From positions 1-51,660 of the forward strand of contig JACVCM010000011.1 in the NCBI GenBank assembly GCA_016742125.1: 51,660 nucleotides of DNA, written 5' to 3'. The stretch is from Sphingomonadaceae bacterium. Its GTDB lineage: Bacteria > Pseudomonadota > Alphaproteobacteria > Sphingomonadales > Sphingomonadaceae. The notes under the pieces are model-generated. The model saw only the letters and a list, made by a program, of their open reading frames with translations, was not told the DNA's origin and did no database searches. The position numbers and the translations under genes are program-made. This document shows, in pieces, positions 25,957 to 34,079 of this stretch. The stretch's first letter is position 1, and every line of letters begins with the position of its first letter.

Positions 25957-26490
25957 GTGGCTAATGGACGTTCAGGAAACAAACCGGTACCGCCGTTGAA
26001 CGAGGAGAAATTGCGGGCCCTGGCCCTGCATTATGTCGGTAAATATGCGACGACCAAGGCCAGACTCGGCACCTATCTGACCCGGAAAATCCGCGAGCGA
26101 GGGTGGGATGGGGAACGGCACACCGATGTTGCCGCGCTGGTCGAGCAATTTGCCGAACTTGGCTATATCGACGATGCCCAGTTTGCGGAAGCGCGCAGCC
26201 GAAGCTTCGTCCGCCGCGGCTATGGCGAGAGGCGATTGGACGAGGATTTGCGCGCGGGCGGGATTGGCCATGCCGATGCGGTTGCTGCAAAAGAGCATAT
26301 GTCCGAAAGCAGCTTCGCCGCCGCCGAAAATTTCGCGCGCAGGAAACGCATCGGCCCCTTCGCCAGCACATCCGCCTCGCCCGAAAAGCGGCAGAAACAG
26401 CTCCAGGCATTCCTGCGCGCGGGGCACGGCTTTGCCCTGTCGAAGCGGTTTGTGGAAGCCGATGTGGGGGATGAACTGGCGGAGGATTGA
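25957..26490 (+). CDS. recX: RecX-family regulatory protein
   Basis: RecX binds RecA filaments and limits their activity. The protein (about 177 residues) shows the three-helix repeats: LRALALHYVGKYATTKARLG, then LVEQFAELGYIDDAQFAEAR and SFVRRGYGERRLDEDLRAGG (GYGxRRI-like). The start is uncertain: GTG 25957 is chosen because upstream starts (ATG 25894, GTG 25780) add unrelated residues and the last overlaps the divergent ligase gene. recA is not in this window. It is transcribed away from the acyl-AMP ligase. Confidence 0.82.
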   Translation: MANGRSGNKPVPPLNEEKLRALALHYVGKYATTKARLGTYLTRKIRERGWDGERHTDVAALVEQFAELGYIDDAQFAEARSRSFVRRGYGERRLDEDLRAGGIGHADAVAAKEHMSESSFAAAENFARRKRIGPFASTSASPEKRQKQLQAFLRAGHGFALSKRFVEADVGDELAED

Positions 26491-26836
26491 GTGGCTCGGA
26501 TGCGATGCCGATTCGGGAGGTTAGGGCCACGTCAGGCGAGGGCGTTGCAGCAGGCTCCGGCGGAAGTTGGCAACAAGTTGGCACCTCCAACGCCGCTCTA
26601 AGGTGACAAAGCTTCACGGGATACCCGTCCCTGCTTGTCCCCGTTAGGCGGAAGCGAAGTTTAACGGATTCAAAGAGCGGGTTTCGTTAATTTCAAATCA
26701 AATCCTACATTGCAAGGATGAACTGTCCGAAGCCAATGACGCGTGACGCGTGCAGGAAAACGCAACGCCGGATTTTCGCTAGAAGGGAGAAGGAATAAGC
26801 ACGTCAGCCCACCCTCCTCCGTAATCTTTTGAAAAT
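26491..26836. other. Intergenic region between convergent recX and glmS ends
   Basis: 346 bp without a supported gene. It has short inverted repeats: GGCGTTG (26541-26547) with CAACGCC (26588-26594), and ACGGG-ATA-CCCGT (26616-26628). AGTTGGCA occurs twice about 11 bp apart near 26565-26582. None is followed by a T-run, so I cannot name a terminator. Since both neighbours point into it, it probably holds their 3' ends. No small ORF with a good ribosome site was seen. Confidence 0.5.
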
Positions 26837-28660
26837 TCACTCCACCGTAACCGATTTCGCCAAATTCCTCGGCCGATCCACATCGGTCCCCTTCGCCACC
26901 GCGACATGGTAGGCCAGCAACTGCACCGGCACCGCATAAACCAGCGGCGCGATCAGGGGGTGGACAGTGGGCATTTCTATGGTGGCGAGGCAGCCTTCAC
27001 CAGCTTCGGCGATGCCCTCGGCGTCGGAAATCAAAACCACCTTGCCGCCGCGGGCGCGGACTTCCTGCATGTTGCTGACGGTCTTTTCGAACAGCGGGCC
27101 GGAGGGCGCGAGGACGATGACCGGCACCGCTTCGTCGATCAAGGCAATCGGCCCGTGCTTCATTTCACCCGAGGCATAGCCCTCGGCATGGATATAGCTG
27201 ATTTCCTTCAGCTTCAGCGCACCCTCCAGCGCGAGCGGATAATCGGGGCCGCGCCCCAGATAGAGCACATCGCGCGCAGGCGCGATCAAATGTGCCATGG
27301 CTGCGATATCCTCATCATGCGCCAGCGCGGCGTTGAGCGCGGCTGGTGCCTCGATCAGGTGGCGGACGATTTCCTGCTCTTCTTCCTTGGTCAGCTTTCC
27401 CTTCACTAGCGCCAGATGCGCGGCGAGTGCGGCGAGCACCGCCAACTGGCAAGTGAAGGCCTTGGTCGAGGCAACGCCAATCTCCGGCCCGGCATGGGTG
27501 GGGAGGAGCAGGTCGGCCTCGCGCGCCATGCTGCTGGTCGGAACATTGACGACGACGGCGATGGTCTGTCCGTTTTCCTTGCAATGCTTGAGCGCAGCGA
27601 GCGTATCCGCCGTCTCGCCCGACTGCGAGATGAACAGCGCCAGCCCACCTTCCTCCAGCACTGGATCGCGGTAGCGGAATTCGCTCGCGACATCGATATC
27701 AACGGGCACGCGGGCGAAACTTTCAAACCAATATTTGGCGACCATGCCAGCGTAAAACGACGTGCCGCAGGCGACGATGGTGATGCGCCTTACGCCCGCA
27801 AGGTCGAAATCCATCTGCGGCAACGCGACCGTCTGTTCGAGTGGGCGGATATAGCTGGAGAGCGTCTGCGCGACGACGGTGGGCTGCTCGAAAATCTCCT
27901 TTTGCATATAATGGCGGTAATTGCCCTTTTCGATCTGCGCGGCGGACACCCCGCTGGTGGTGATTTCGCGTTCGACCGGGTTGTTGCCCTTGTCAAAAAT
28001 CTGCGCGCCTTCACGGGTGACGATCACCCAGTCGCCCTCTTCCAGATAGGCGATCTTTTGCGTCAGCGGGGCAAGCGCGAGAGCATCCGAACCCAGATAA
28101 GTTTCGCCCTCGCCATAGCCGACGACCAGTGGGCTGCCGAGGCGCGCGCCGATCAGCATGTCGGGATGCTCGCGAAAGGCAATCGCCAGCGCAAAGGCAC
28201 CGCGCAGCCGGGGGAGAACGGCCTTCACCGCCTCGGTGGGCGACGCGCCGCCCTCCACCTGCTCGCTCACCAGATGCGCGACGACCTCCGTATCGGTCTC
28301 GCTTTCAAAGCTACGCCCACGCGCGGTCAGCTCATCGCGCAGCGGCTTGAAATTCTCGATAATGCCATTGTGGACGAGCGCGACTTCGCCGGTCGCATGC
28401 GGGTGCGCGTTGCTGGTGGTCGGTGCGCCATGCGTGGCCCAGCGGGTATGCGCGATGCCGATATTGCCGGGGGCATCAACGGATTTCAGAACCTGCACAA
28501 GATTAGCGAGCTTGCCCTCGGCCCGGCGACGGACGAGCTGGCCGTCATGCACGGTGCAGACACCGGCTGAGTCATACCCCCGATACTCCATCCGCTTCAG
28601 ACCATCGACCAGACGGTCGGAGACAGGCAATTTGCCGACAATTCCAATAATTCCGCACAT
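26837..28660 (-). CDS. glmS: Glutamine--fructose-6-phosphate aminotransferase (isomerizing)
   Basis: A 607-residue enzyme that makes glucosamine-6-phosphate from fructose-6-phosphate and glutamine, the first step to UDP-GlcNAc. The N-terminal glutaminase begins MCGIIGIVGK with catalytic C2. The HTRWATHGAPTTSNAHPH block is typical. Two SIS domains follow (IVACGTSFYAGMVAKYWFES and later LGRGPDYPLALEGALKLKEI). The C-terminus PRNLAKSVTVE is the conserved active-site tail. It lies 4 bp after a VapC-type gene rather than next to glmU. Confidence 0.96.
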   Translation of the reverse strand: MCGIIGIVGKLPVSDRLVDGLKRMEYRGYDSAGVCTVHDGQLVRRRAEGKLANLVQVLKSVDAPGNIGIAHTRWATHGAPTTSNAHPHATGEVALVHNGIIENFKPLRDELTARGRSFESETDTEVVAHLVSEQVEGGASPTEAVKAVLPRLRGAFALAIAFREHPDMLIGARLGSPLVVGYGEGETYLGSDALALAPLTQKIAYLEEGDWVIVTREGAQIFDKGNNPVEREITTSGVSAAQIEKGNYRHYMQKEIFEQPTVVAQTLSSYIRPLEQTVALPQMDFDLAGVRRITIVACGTSFYAGMVAKYWFESFARVPVDIDVASEFRYRDPVLEEGGLALFISQSGETADTLAALKHCKENGQTIAVVVNVPTSSMAREADLLLPTHAGPEIGVASTKAFTCQLAVLAALAAHLALVKGKLTKEEEQEIVRHLIEAPAALNAALAHDEDIAAMAHLIAPARDVLYLGRGPDYPLALEGALKLKEISYIHAEGYASGEMKHGPIALIDEAVPVIVLAPSGPLFEKTVSNMQEVRARGGKVVLISDAEGIAEAGEGCLATIEMPTVHPLIAPLVYAVPVQLLAYHVAVAKGTDVDRPRNLAKSVTVE

Positions 28661-28664
28661 TTAT

Positions 28665-29048
28665 TCAGTCCAGTTTGTAAGGGATACGAATGCCCGGCAT
28701 TTCTGCCGGAAAATCTTTGGTGTTTCGTGTTACCAAAACCCGCCCGCGAATTTGCGCGGTCGCAAGGATGATCGCATCAGGTGATTTCAGCCTTGGCCGC
28801 TCGCGCCGCAATGCTGCCGCGCGATGCGAAATTTCATCGTCAATTTCATCGATGCCAAAGCGACCCAGAAACTGAAGTGCATCACGCACAATTTCGTCAC
28901 CACCTTTGGACAACACCTCGATCCAGGCCATGCGACTGATCCACATGCGCGACCCGCTGGCCGCAATACGCGACATTTCCCGATGCGCCGGACGATGTTC
29001 CAGCAGCGCGTCGATCAATATGTTGGCATCCAGACTATAGCCGCTCAT
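28665..29048 (-). CDS. VapC-like PIN domain toxin
   Basis: A 127-residue PIN nuclease. The acidic site is intact: D7 (YSLDANILID), E44 (AWIEVLSK), D91 (KSPDAIILATA), with N109/D112 (TRNTKDF) nearby. VapC toxins cleave tRNA or rRNA and are neutralised by the partner antitoxin. Its start overlaps the upstream antitoxin by 4 bp (ATGA), the usual antitoxin-first order. It is followed after 16 bp by glmS, so it probably shares transcripts with the cell-wall sugar gene. Confidence 0.85.
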   Translation of the reverse strand: MSGYSLDANILIDALLEHRPAHREMSRIAASGSRMWISRMAWIEVLSKGGDEIVRDALQFLGRFGIDEIDDEISHRAAALRRERPRLKSPDAIILATAQIRGRVLVTRNTKDFPAEMPGIRIPYKLD

Positions 29049-29407
29049 GCAGCATTCTTTTTATGCTTTGCCGCAGCCTTCTTGGTCAGCGCAAGATAGT
29101 GCGCCCGTTCCTTTTCATCATATTCGTCGAACATATCAGGAGATTCCGCGCGCACCTCCTCATAATCATCGTCCCACGGGCGGGTCCATTCGGCGCGCCG
29201 TTTCCGGTCATATTCTTGAGGATCGATTGCGATGCCGTGCCGCGCCCACAGACCAAAGCCAGCCTCCAACCAGTCCTTCGGTGTTTCTGCACGGTAAGCC
29301 TCGACAGCCTCGCGCAACACAGCCGCGCGCGACTTACCTTGCTCGGCAGCGAGCTGGTCCAGCCATTTAATATCTTCATCGGGCAAGTCGGCGAGGATGC
29401 GAGTCAT
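29045..29407 (-). CDS. Ribbon-helix-helix antitoxin of the VapC-like toxin
   Basis: A 120-residue protein. The N-terminal 40 residues (MTRILADLPDEDIKWLDQLA, then AEQGKSRAAVLREAVEAYRA) are a CopG/RHH DNA-binding domain. The long acidic-aromatic middle (RAEWTRPWDDDYEE) and a lysine-rich tail (TKKAAAKHKKNAA) probably wrap the toxin. At 120 residues it is longer than a typical 80-residue antitoxin. It overlaps the toxin gene by 4 bp. A nested palindrome at its start codon suggests autorepression. Confidence 0.85.
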   Translation of the reverse strand: MTRILADLPDEDIKWLDQLAAEQGKSRAAVLREAVEAYRAETPKDWLEAGFGLWARHGIAIDPQEYDRKRRAEWTRPWDDDYEEVRAESPDMFDEYDEKERAHYLALTKKAAAKHKKNAA

Positions 29408-29414
29408 GATATAC

Positions 29415-29437
29415 TGATATCATATCATGATATCATG
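29415..29437. promoter_or_regulatory. Nested palindromic operator of the toxin-antitoxin module
   Basis: The region carries TGATATCA (29415-29422), ATATCATGATAT (29422-29433) and CATGATATCATG (29426-29437), overlapping perfect palindromes with GATATC at 13-bp spacing. It lies 8 bp upstream of the antitoxin start, as expected for binding of RHH dimers. It overlaps the end of the DUF6508 gene. Confidence 0.6.
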
Positions 29438-29811
29438 TCAACCGCCCTAAGTTTATCGGCTCGCTGGATAATTGCGAGCAGCTGCCCGTTTTCAAACCAG
29501 CTCAACAGCCCGCCTTCAACAAATCGATCTTGCCTGATGGCTACGGTTAGCAACTTTTCCAGTTGCTCTTCGCTGGCCCTGTTCCGAATATTGTCAGGAT
29601 CGCGCAGTTCCTGGGCCTCGTCAGTAGCCATCCAGGCAGACCAGTCAAACTCACCCTGGACCCAGCCGCTATCATAACAATGGCGGACAAACTTTTCTGT
29701 ATCGTCGCTTCGGCGAAATCCAATTTTATCCCATTCGCCGAATTTGAACCACGGTGAACGGAATAATGCTTCGAACTTGCCCAACGCCTGCAATCTTTCG
29801 CGATTCCTCAC
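29425..29811 (-). CDS. DUF6508-like hypothetical protein
   Basis: A 128-residue protein. The segment FVRHCYDSGWVQGEFDWSAW resembles the DUF6508 pattern (Y-x-SG-x-V-x-x-FDW-x-x-W). Those proteins are small, of unknown function and often near defence or mobile genes. The start is a GTG that overlaps the glmU stop (GTGA at 29808-29811), so it is translated from the glmU mRNA. Its 3' end runs into the antitoxin operator. It may be a passenger that arrived with the toxin-antitoxin pair. Confidence 0.7.
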   Translation of the reverse strand: MRNRERLQALGKFEALFRSPWFKFGEWDKIGFRRSDDTEKFVRHCYDSGWVQGEFDWSAWMATDEAQELRDPDNIRNRASEEQLEKLLTVAIRQDRFVEGGLLSWFENGQLLAIIQRADKLRAVDMIS

Positions 29812-31154
29812 TTCTTCTCCGCCTTCTTCTTCCGCATCGCGTCATGGAAGCGATCCGCCCAGCCGGGCTTGACCAGCTGCTCCGCCCGCACCATGCGGAG
29901 TTCGCCATCGGCAACATCGCGCGACACAGCACTGCCCGCCGCCACAATCGCATCCCGGCCGATCCTGACCGGGGCGATCAACGCTGAGTTCGAACCGATA
30001 AACGCACCCTCGCCAATCACCGTCTGATATTTGAAATAGCCGTCATAGTTGCAGGTGATTGTGCCCGCGCCGATATTCGCCTTTGCGCCGATTTCGGCAT
30101 CGCCAAGATAGGTCAAATGGTTGGCCTTGGCGCCCTTGCCCAGATGCGCCTTTTTGACCTCGACGAAATTGCCGATTTTGGCCTTTTCTTCCAGCACGGT
30201 GCCGGGGCGGAGCCGGGCGAAGGGACCGACTTCGCAGCCGCTTTCGATCCGCGCGCCCTCGATATGGCTATTGGCGCGGATTTTGACGTTGTCCGCCACG
30301 CTCACGCCCGGCCCGAAAAACACGTTGGGCTCAATCAGCACATCGCGCCCCAGCTTTGTGTCCCACGCGAACCAAACGGTCTCCGGCGCGATCAGCGTTG
30401 CGCCATCAGCCATCGCCTGAACCCGCCGCCGCATCTGCCATTCGGCCTCCATCGCGGCCAGTTCTCCGCGGCTGTTGATCCCGGTCACGTCATAGGGATC
30501 GGTCTTGACGACATGGCAATGCCGCCCGTCGGCGACCGCGATATTGACGATATCGACCAGATAATATTCGCCAGCCGCATTGTCGTTTTTGACGCGGGCA
30601 AGGAGCGCAAACAGGTCCTTCGCCTTCACCGCCATCAGGCCGCTGTTGCAAAGCTTCACCGCGCGCTGGCTTTCGGTCGCGTCCTTATGCTCGACCATCC
30701 ATTCGATCCGGTCGCCAGTCGCGACGATCCGGCCATATTGTAGCGTGTCTTCGGGCTCGAAGCCCAGCACCACCACAGCCGGATTGTCAGGATGCTCCAG
30801 CCGACCGATCATTGCCTGCATCGTGGCGGTTGGCACAAACGGCACGTCGCCATAGAGGATCAGCACATCGCCGTCGAACCCCGAAATCGCCCCCTCCGCC
30901 TGCTGCACCGCATGGCCGGTGCCTAGCTGCGGGTCCTGCACCGCGAACTCGGCGCTATCGCCAAGTGCCGCCTCCAGCTGTTCGGCCTTGTCGCCGACGA
31001 CCACCACCTTTTTGGCGGGCGACAGCGCGTCGACCGCATCCATCAGATGCATCAGCATCGGGCGGCCCGCGATGGGGTGCAGCACCTTGTGCAGGTCGGA
31101 TTTCATGCGGGTGCCCTTGCCCGCGGCGAGGATGATTGCGGCTATGTCTGTCAT
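29808..31154 (-). CDS. glmU: Bifunctional GlcNAc-1-P uridyltransferase / GlcN-1-P acetyltransferase
   Basis: The start at 31154 (MTDIAAIILAAGKGTRMKSD) gives 448 residues, near the E. coli 456; ATG 31166 is an alternative. The N-terminal nucleotidyltransferase has LAAGKGTRMKSDLHKVLH and LYGDVPFV. The C-terminal left-handed beta helix includes IGNFVEVKKAHLGKGAKANH and ITCNYDGYFKYQTVIGEGAF. It makes UDP-GlcNAc for peptidoglycan and LPS. In this cluster glmS follows only after DUF6508 and the toxin-antitoxin genes. Confidence 0.95.
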   Translation of the reverse strand: MTDIAAIILAAGKGTRMKSDLHKVLHPIAGRPMLMHLMDAVDALSPAKKVVVVGDKAEQLEAALGDSAEFAVQDPQLGTGHAVQQAEGAISGFDGDVLILYGDVPFVPTATMQAMIGRLEHPDNPAVVVLGFEPEDTLQYGRIVATGDRIEWMVEHKDATESQRAVKLCNSGLMAVKAKDLFALLARVKNDNAAGEYYLVDIVNIAVADGRHCHVVKTDPYDVTGINSRGELAAMEAEWQMRRRVQAMADGATLIAPETVWFAWDTKLGRDVLIEPNVFFGPGVSVADNVKIRANSHIEGARIESGCEVGPFARLRPGTVLEEKAKIGNFVEVKKAHLGKGAKANHLTYLGDAEIGAKANIGAGTITCNYDGYFKYQTVIGEGAFIGSNSALIAPVRIGRDAIVAAGSAVSRDVADGELRMVRAEQLVKPGWADRFHDAMRKKKAEKK

Positions 31155-31215
31155 GTGCGCTGCCATGCCAGCAAATTGTTGCGGTTTCCACCACTTGCCG
31201 CCAAGTGGGGCAGAT

Positions 31216-31887
31216 ATGGCAAAATTTCCTTTCGACATCATCGGCTTCGATCTGGACGGGACCTTGATCGACACGAGCGGCGACCTGACTGCGGCGGTCA
31301 ATCATGTGCTGGAAAGCGTTGGTCGGCCGCCGGTTTCGGAAGAGCTGGTCAAACAATTTATCGGCGGCGGCGCGAAGCTGATGCTGCAACAGGGGCTTGA
31401 GGCAACAGGCGGTATTCCAGGCGATGATTTCAGGCCGCTCTATCGCCAGATGCTGGCCTATTACCAAGCCAATATATCGGTCCACAGCCGCCCGTTCGAC
31501 GGCGCGCTGGCTTTGCTCGACCGGCTCGACGTGATGGGTGTGCGTTATGCGGTGGTGACCAACAAATTCGAAAGCCTCGCAGTAAAACTCCTGACCGACT
31601 TGAACCTTGTGCACCGCATGGGTTGCATACTCGGCGCTGACACGCTGGGCAAGGAAAACGCCAAACCATCAGGGGCGCCGATTTTCGAAATGATACAGCG
31701 TTGTGGTGGAGGTCGTGCGGCCTATGTCGGCGACTCTATCTACGACGTCATGGCAGCAAAAAATGCGGGCGTGCCGAGCGTAGCGGTAAGCTTCGGCTTT
31801 TTGCACGGGCCGGTCGAGGAGTTGGGCGCCGATGCCGTGGTCGACCATTTCGATGAGTTGATTGAAGTTTTGCAAGATTTCGCATGA
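31216..31887 (+). CDS. gph: Phosphoglycolate phosphatase-like HAD hydrolase
   Basis: The ATG at 31216 gives 223 residues. HAD motif I is GFDLDGTLIDT (D12 and D14), motif II VVTNK, and motif IV YVGDSIYDVMAAKNAG. A helical cap lies between motifs I and II, as in Gph, which removes phosphate from 2-phosphoglycolate formed by DNA repair. Upstream in-frame starts lie in glmU antisense and are not used. It is divergent from glmU with 61 bp between starts; the gph/glmU/glmS neighbourhood is common in sphingomonads. Substrate specificity is by analogy. Confidence 0.85.
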   Translation: MAKFPFDIIGFDLDGTLIDTSGDLTAAVNHVLESVGRPPVSEELVKQFIGGGAKLMLQQGLEATGGIPGDDFRPLYRQMLAYYQANISVHSRPFDGALALLDRLDVMGVRYAVVTNKFESLAVKLLTDLNLVHRMGCILGADTLGKENAKPSGAPIFEMIQRCGGGRAAYVGDSIYDVMAAKNAGVPSVAVSFGFLHGPVEELGADAVVDHFDELIEVLQDFA

Positions 31888-31892
31888 AGCGC

Positions 31893-32906
31893 TTAGACCG
31901 GCTTCCGCCATTTCACCCACAAATGCCGCGCAAGCATTAACGGCGGCATGCGCAGCCAGTGCGAGCGGATGTAGAAAATCAGGCGGATGAATTTGCGGGT
32001 GCCCCTGCCCCAATCGTCGCGTGCGGTGAGGCGTTTTGCATACCAGTTGTCCCACCGGTTCCGGCGTTGCCAATCTTTGGCTATTTCGGTGCCGTAAAGG
32101 CGGTGCGCCAGACGCCCGGCGCGGTAAACGGCTGGCCATAGCTGGTGATGCTCTGCCCGGGATTTCAGCATCTGCCAAAACGACTCATCGCCAAATTCGG
32201 CCAGCAGGCAATGAATATCCCACAGATTTCTCAATCCCCCGTCTAACTCGCCATCGGCGAACAAATGCGCAGCGCTGTGGATGACCATGTCGCGCGGGCT
32301 CAACACATAGAGTCCATTTTCCAGCGCCACCGCATCCTCCAGCATCGCAACGGCATCCGGCTTCGGCCGCGCCGTCAGGGGCAATATCGTGTGGTGCACG
32401 TCGATCATCCGGTCGCGCTCTTTGTGGATGAGTGGCGGCAGCTCGTGCATGTGGTCGCGGTAATACGCATCGTCATAGGGGTCGGACTTTACCCACTCCC
32501 ATCCGGCCGCGAGCAATGCCGCTTCGACCTGCGGCAGATCGTCTCGCGCGACCATGATGTCGAGGTCGCCGATATGGCGGCCTTCGCTAGCCTTCAGTCC
32601 GGCGGCGGCATAGGCAGTGCCCTTCATCAGCACGACCTTGCCGGGATAACCGGCGAGCGCGCGGCGGGCACAGTCGGCTTCCCACAAGGCGGAGCGACGC
32701 TGATATTCAGCGTTGATGCGGGCTTCACCCAGGATATTTGCAACGGCACCGGGAACCGACAGGCCGGACAAACGGCGCGCGACTGTCCCGAGCAATTGCT
32801 CGGCCCGTGCCATCGCCAGCAAGGCGGTCCAGCCGTCTGCGTCGAGCTCCGTGATGCCCGACGGGTCGCGCAACGCATCGACGAGCAACATGGCGTCGCG
32901 CTTCAC
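31893..32906 (-). CDS. NTP_transf_5-type nucleotidyltransferase (HPr-rel-A operon)
   Basis: About 337 residues, GTG start overlapping the kinase stop (GTGA at 32903-32906). KVVLMKGTAYA and GRHIGDLDIMVARDDLPQVE show the MKG strand and the GDxDxxV signature with D114 and D116, as in the uncharacterised nucleotidyltransferase family PF14907. Such proteins occur in phosphorylated lasso-peptide clusters beside an HprK-like kinase. The rest (ALYRAGRLAHRLYGTEIA-type helices) is a helical C-terminal domain. It is the last gene of a tightly overlapped operon. Donor and acceptor are unknown. Confidence 0.82.
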   Translation of the reverse strand: MKRDAMLLVDALRDPSGITELDADGWTALLAMARAEQLLGTVARRLSGLSVPGAVANILGEARINAEYQRRSALWEADCARRALAGYPGKVVLMKGTAYAAAGLKASEGRHIGDLDIMVARDDLPQVEAALLAAGWEWVKSDPYDDAYYRDHMHELPPLIHKERDRMIDVHHTILPLTARPKPDAVAMLEDAVALENGLYVLSPRDMVIHSAAHLFADGELDGGLRNLWDIHCLLAEFGDESFWQMLKSRAEHHQLWPAVYRAGRLAHRLYGTEIAKDWQRRNRWDNWYAKRLTARDDWGRGTRKFIRLIFYIRSHWLRMPPLMLARHLWVKWRKPV

Positions 32907-33757
32907 GCGAGTTCACTCCAAAGACGGTCAACCAGGGCTTCGGCCTCCTGCCCGTCACGATAATCAATGGCGCGTGCGGGTACGGTCTTGATGAACCGCG
33001 TCAGCGTCGTGAAACCCCGCTCACCGAGTGCGACATAGTTGGTCGAAGCCTGCGTCAGCCGCATGAAGACCTCGCTCAGCGAAATTTCCCGGACGGCTGG
33101 TTCGAAACCAAAGCTCGGGAACAATAGCAATGCTGGCTGGGCAGGCTCAGCCATCGATCGAATGGCATCGCGGGCAGGCACCAAATGACGGATATTTCCT
33201 TTTGGAGTCCCGGTCATCAGCGGCCCGAAGCGCCCGTCGAGCGCCATCGCCTGCATCGCGCCGATAGCTTCATTTTTCAGGCTGATGAGACGGGGAAACG
33301 GAGCCAGCTCGCCCGTCACCGGATCGAGCAGCACAAATTCATCTCCCATTAAGCGCCAGCCCCTGCACCCCAACATCGCCGCCAGCGTCGATTTGCCAGA
33401 CCCCGACGCGCCGGTCATGATAACCGCCCGTCCATTCTTTTCGACGGCGCTCGCATGCAACAGCAAATGCCTCCGCCAACCGAGCGCCATCTGCAAGTTC
33501 ATGGCCATCTCGGCGGCGAGCAAGCCTTGCACCAACGGCAAAGGCGCGGCGTCCGGAAGCATGTAATCGCCATTTATTGCAACCGACGGGCGAATGAAGC
33601 GGCGCCAAAAACTGACTGCTTTCAGCCGGACAGAATAATCGGGAACCTCGGGAACAGGGTAATCGCGGTACAGCTCGGCCAGCTGATCCAGCGGACGTTT
33701 CCACGCGGATCCAATACGGAATGCAGCAGGTCCGACTTGAACACGAAACTCATGCAT
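32903..33757 (-). CDS. HprK-related kinase A
   Basis: The start is 33757 (MHEFRVQVGPAAFRIGSAWK), giving 284 residues; an upstream in-frame ATG at 33829 lies inside the PqqD gene. The HPr-kinase-like C-terminal core has LLLHASAVEKNG (HASAV, residues 101-105) and the P-loop GASGSGKST at 116-124. MGDEFVLLDP supplies the acidic Walker B-like D139. It lacks the N-terminal domain of true HPr kinase. Family members belong to the 'HPr-rel-A' group, always next to a PqqD-like gene; they may phosphorylate a peptide or protein. It overlaps both neighbours. Confidence 0.85.
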   Translation of the reverse strand: MHEFRVQVGPAAFRIGSAWKRPLDQLAELYRDYPVPEVPDYSVRLKAVSFWRRFIRPSVAINGDYMLPDAAPLPLVQGLLAAEMAMNLQMALGWRRHLLLHASAVEKNGRAVIMTGASGSGKSTLAAMLGCRGWRLMGDEFVLLDPVTGELAPFPRLISLKNEAIGAMQAMALDGRFGPLMTGTPKGNIRHLVPARDAIRSMAEPAQPALLLFPSFGFEPAVREISLSEVFMRLTQASTNYVALGERGFTTLTRFIKTVPARAIDYRDGQEAEALVDRLWSELA

Positions 33758-34049
33758 GGACGCGCTCAACCAGCCCGAGCGCTGCCATTTCTTCGAGCCG
33801 CGCCGCGACAATGTGTATCGCTTCTGCATCGTTCAGTTCGAACTGGCTCGCCAGCCGGATAGCCACGGCATTGGCGTCCAGCACGTCGCTGCCCATCGCC
33901 GTCAAAATCTCGGGCACCGGCTCAGCGACCATATGGGTAATTCCCGACCGGCGCTGATAAATCAGCGTTATCGCGTCCAGCGGCTCGACCAGCAACCGGT
34001 CAGCCGGTTCGGCTTTGTATTTCAGTGGTTGCGACCCTGTCATGCGCAT
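33750..34049 (-). CDS. PqqD-like protein of the HPr-rel-A system
   Basis: A 99-residue protein (start 34049, or 34043). ITLIYQRRSGITHMVAEPVP and the helix AVAIRLASQFEL fit the winged-helix PqqD/RRE fold, which in RiPP pathways binds the leader of a precursor peptide and hands it to modifying enzymes. It overlaps the kinase gene by 8 bp, so the proteins are probably made in balance. It lies 30 bp after a small Tat-signal protein gene, a possible substrate. Confidence 0.8.
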   Translation of the reverse strand: MRMTGSQPLKYKAEPADRLLVEPLDAITLIYQRRSGITHMVAEPVPEILTAMGSDVLDANAVAIRLASQFELNDAEAIHIVAARLEEMAALGLVERVHA

Positions 34050-34079
34050 GGCCTAAACCAGCGGCGCTTAATTTCAAGT

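Noticed and set aside
26491..26836. A small RNA or small gene in the recX-glmS gap
   Set aside because: Short inverted repeats occur, but there is no promoter, T-run or coding frame with a ribosome site to support it.
27416..28570. 384-codon open frame on the plus strand
   Set aside because: Antisense shadow of glmS, produced by GC-biased codon use; its product shows no motif.
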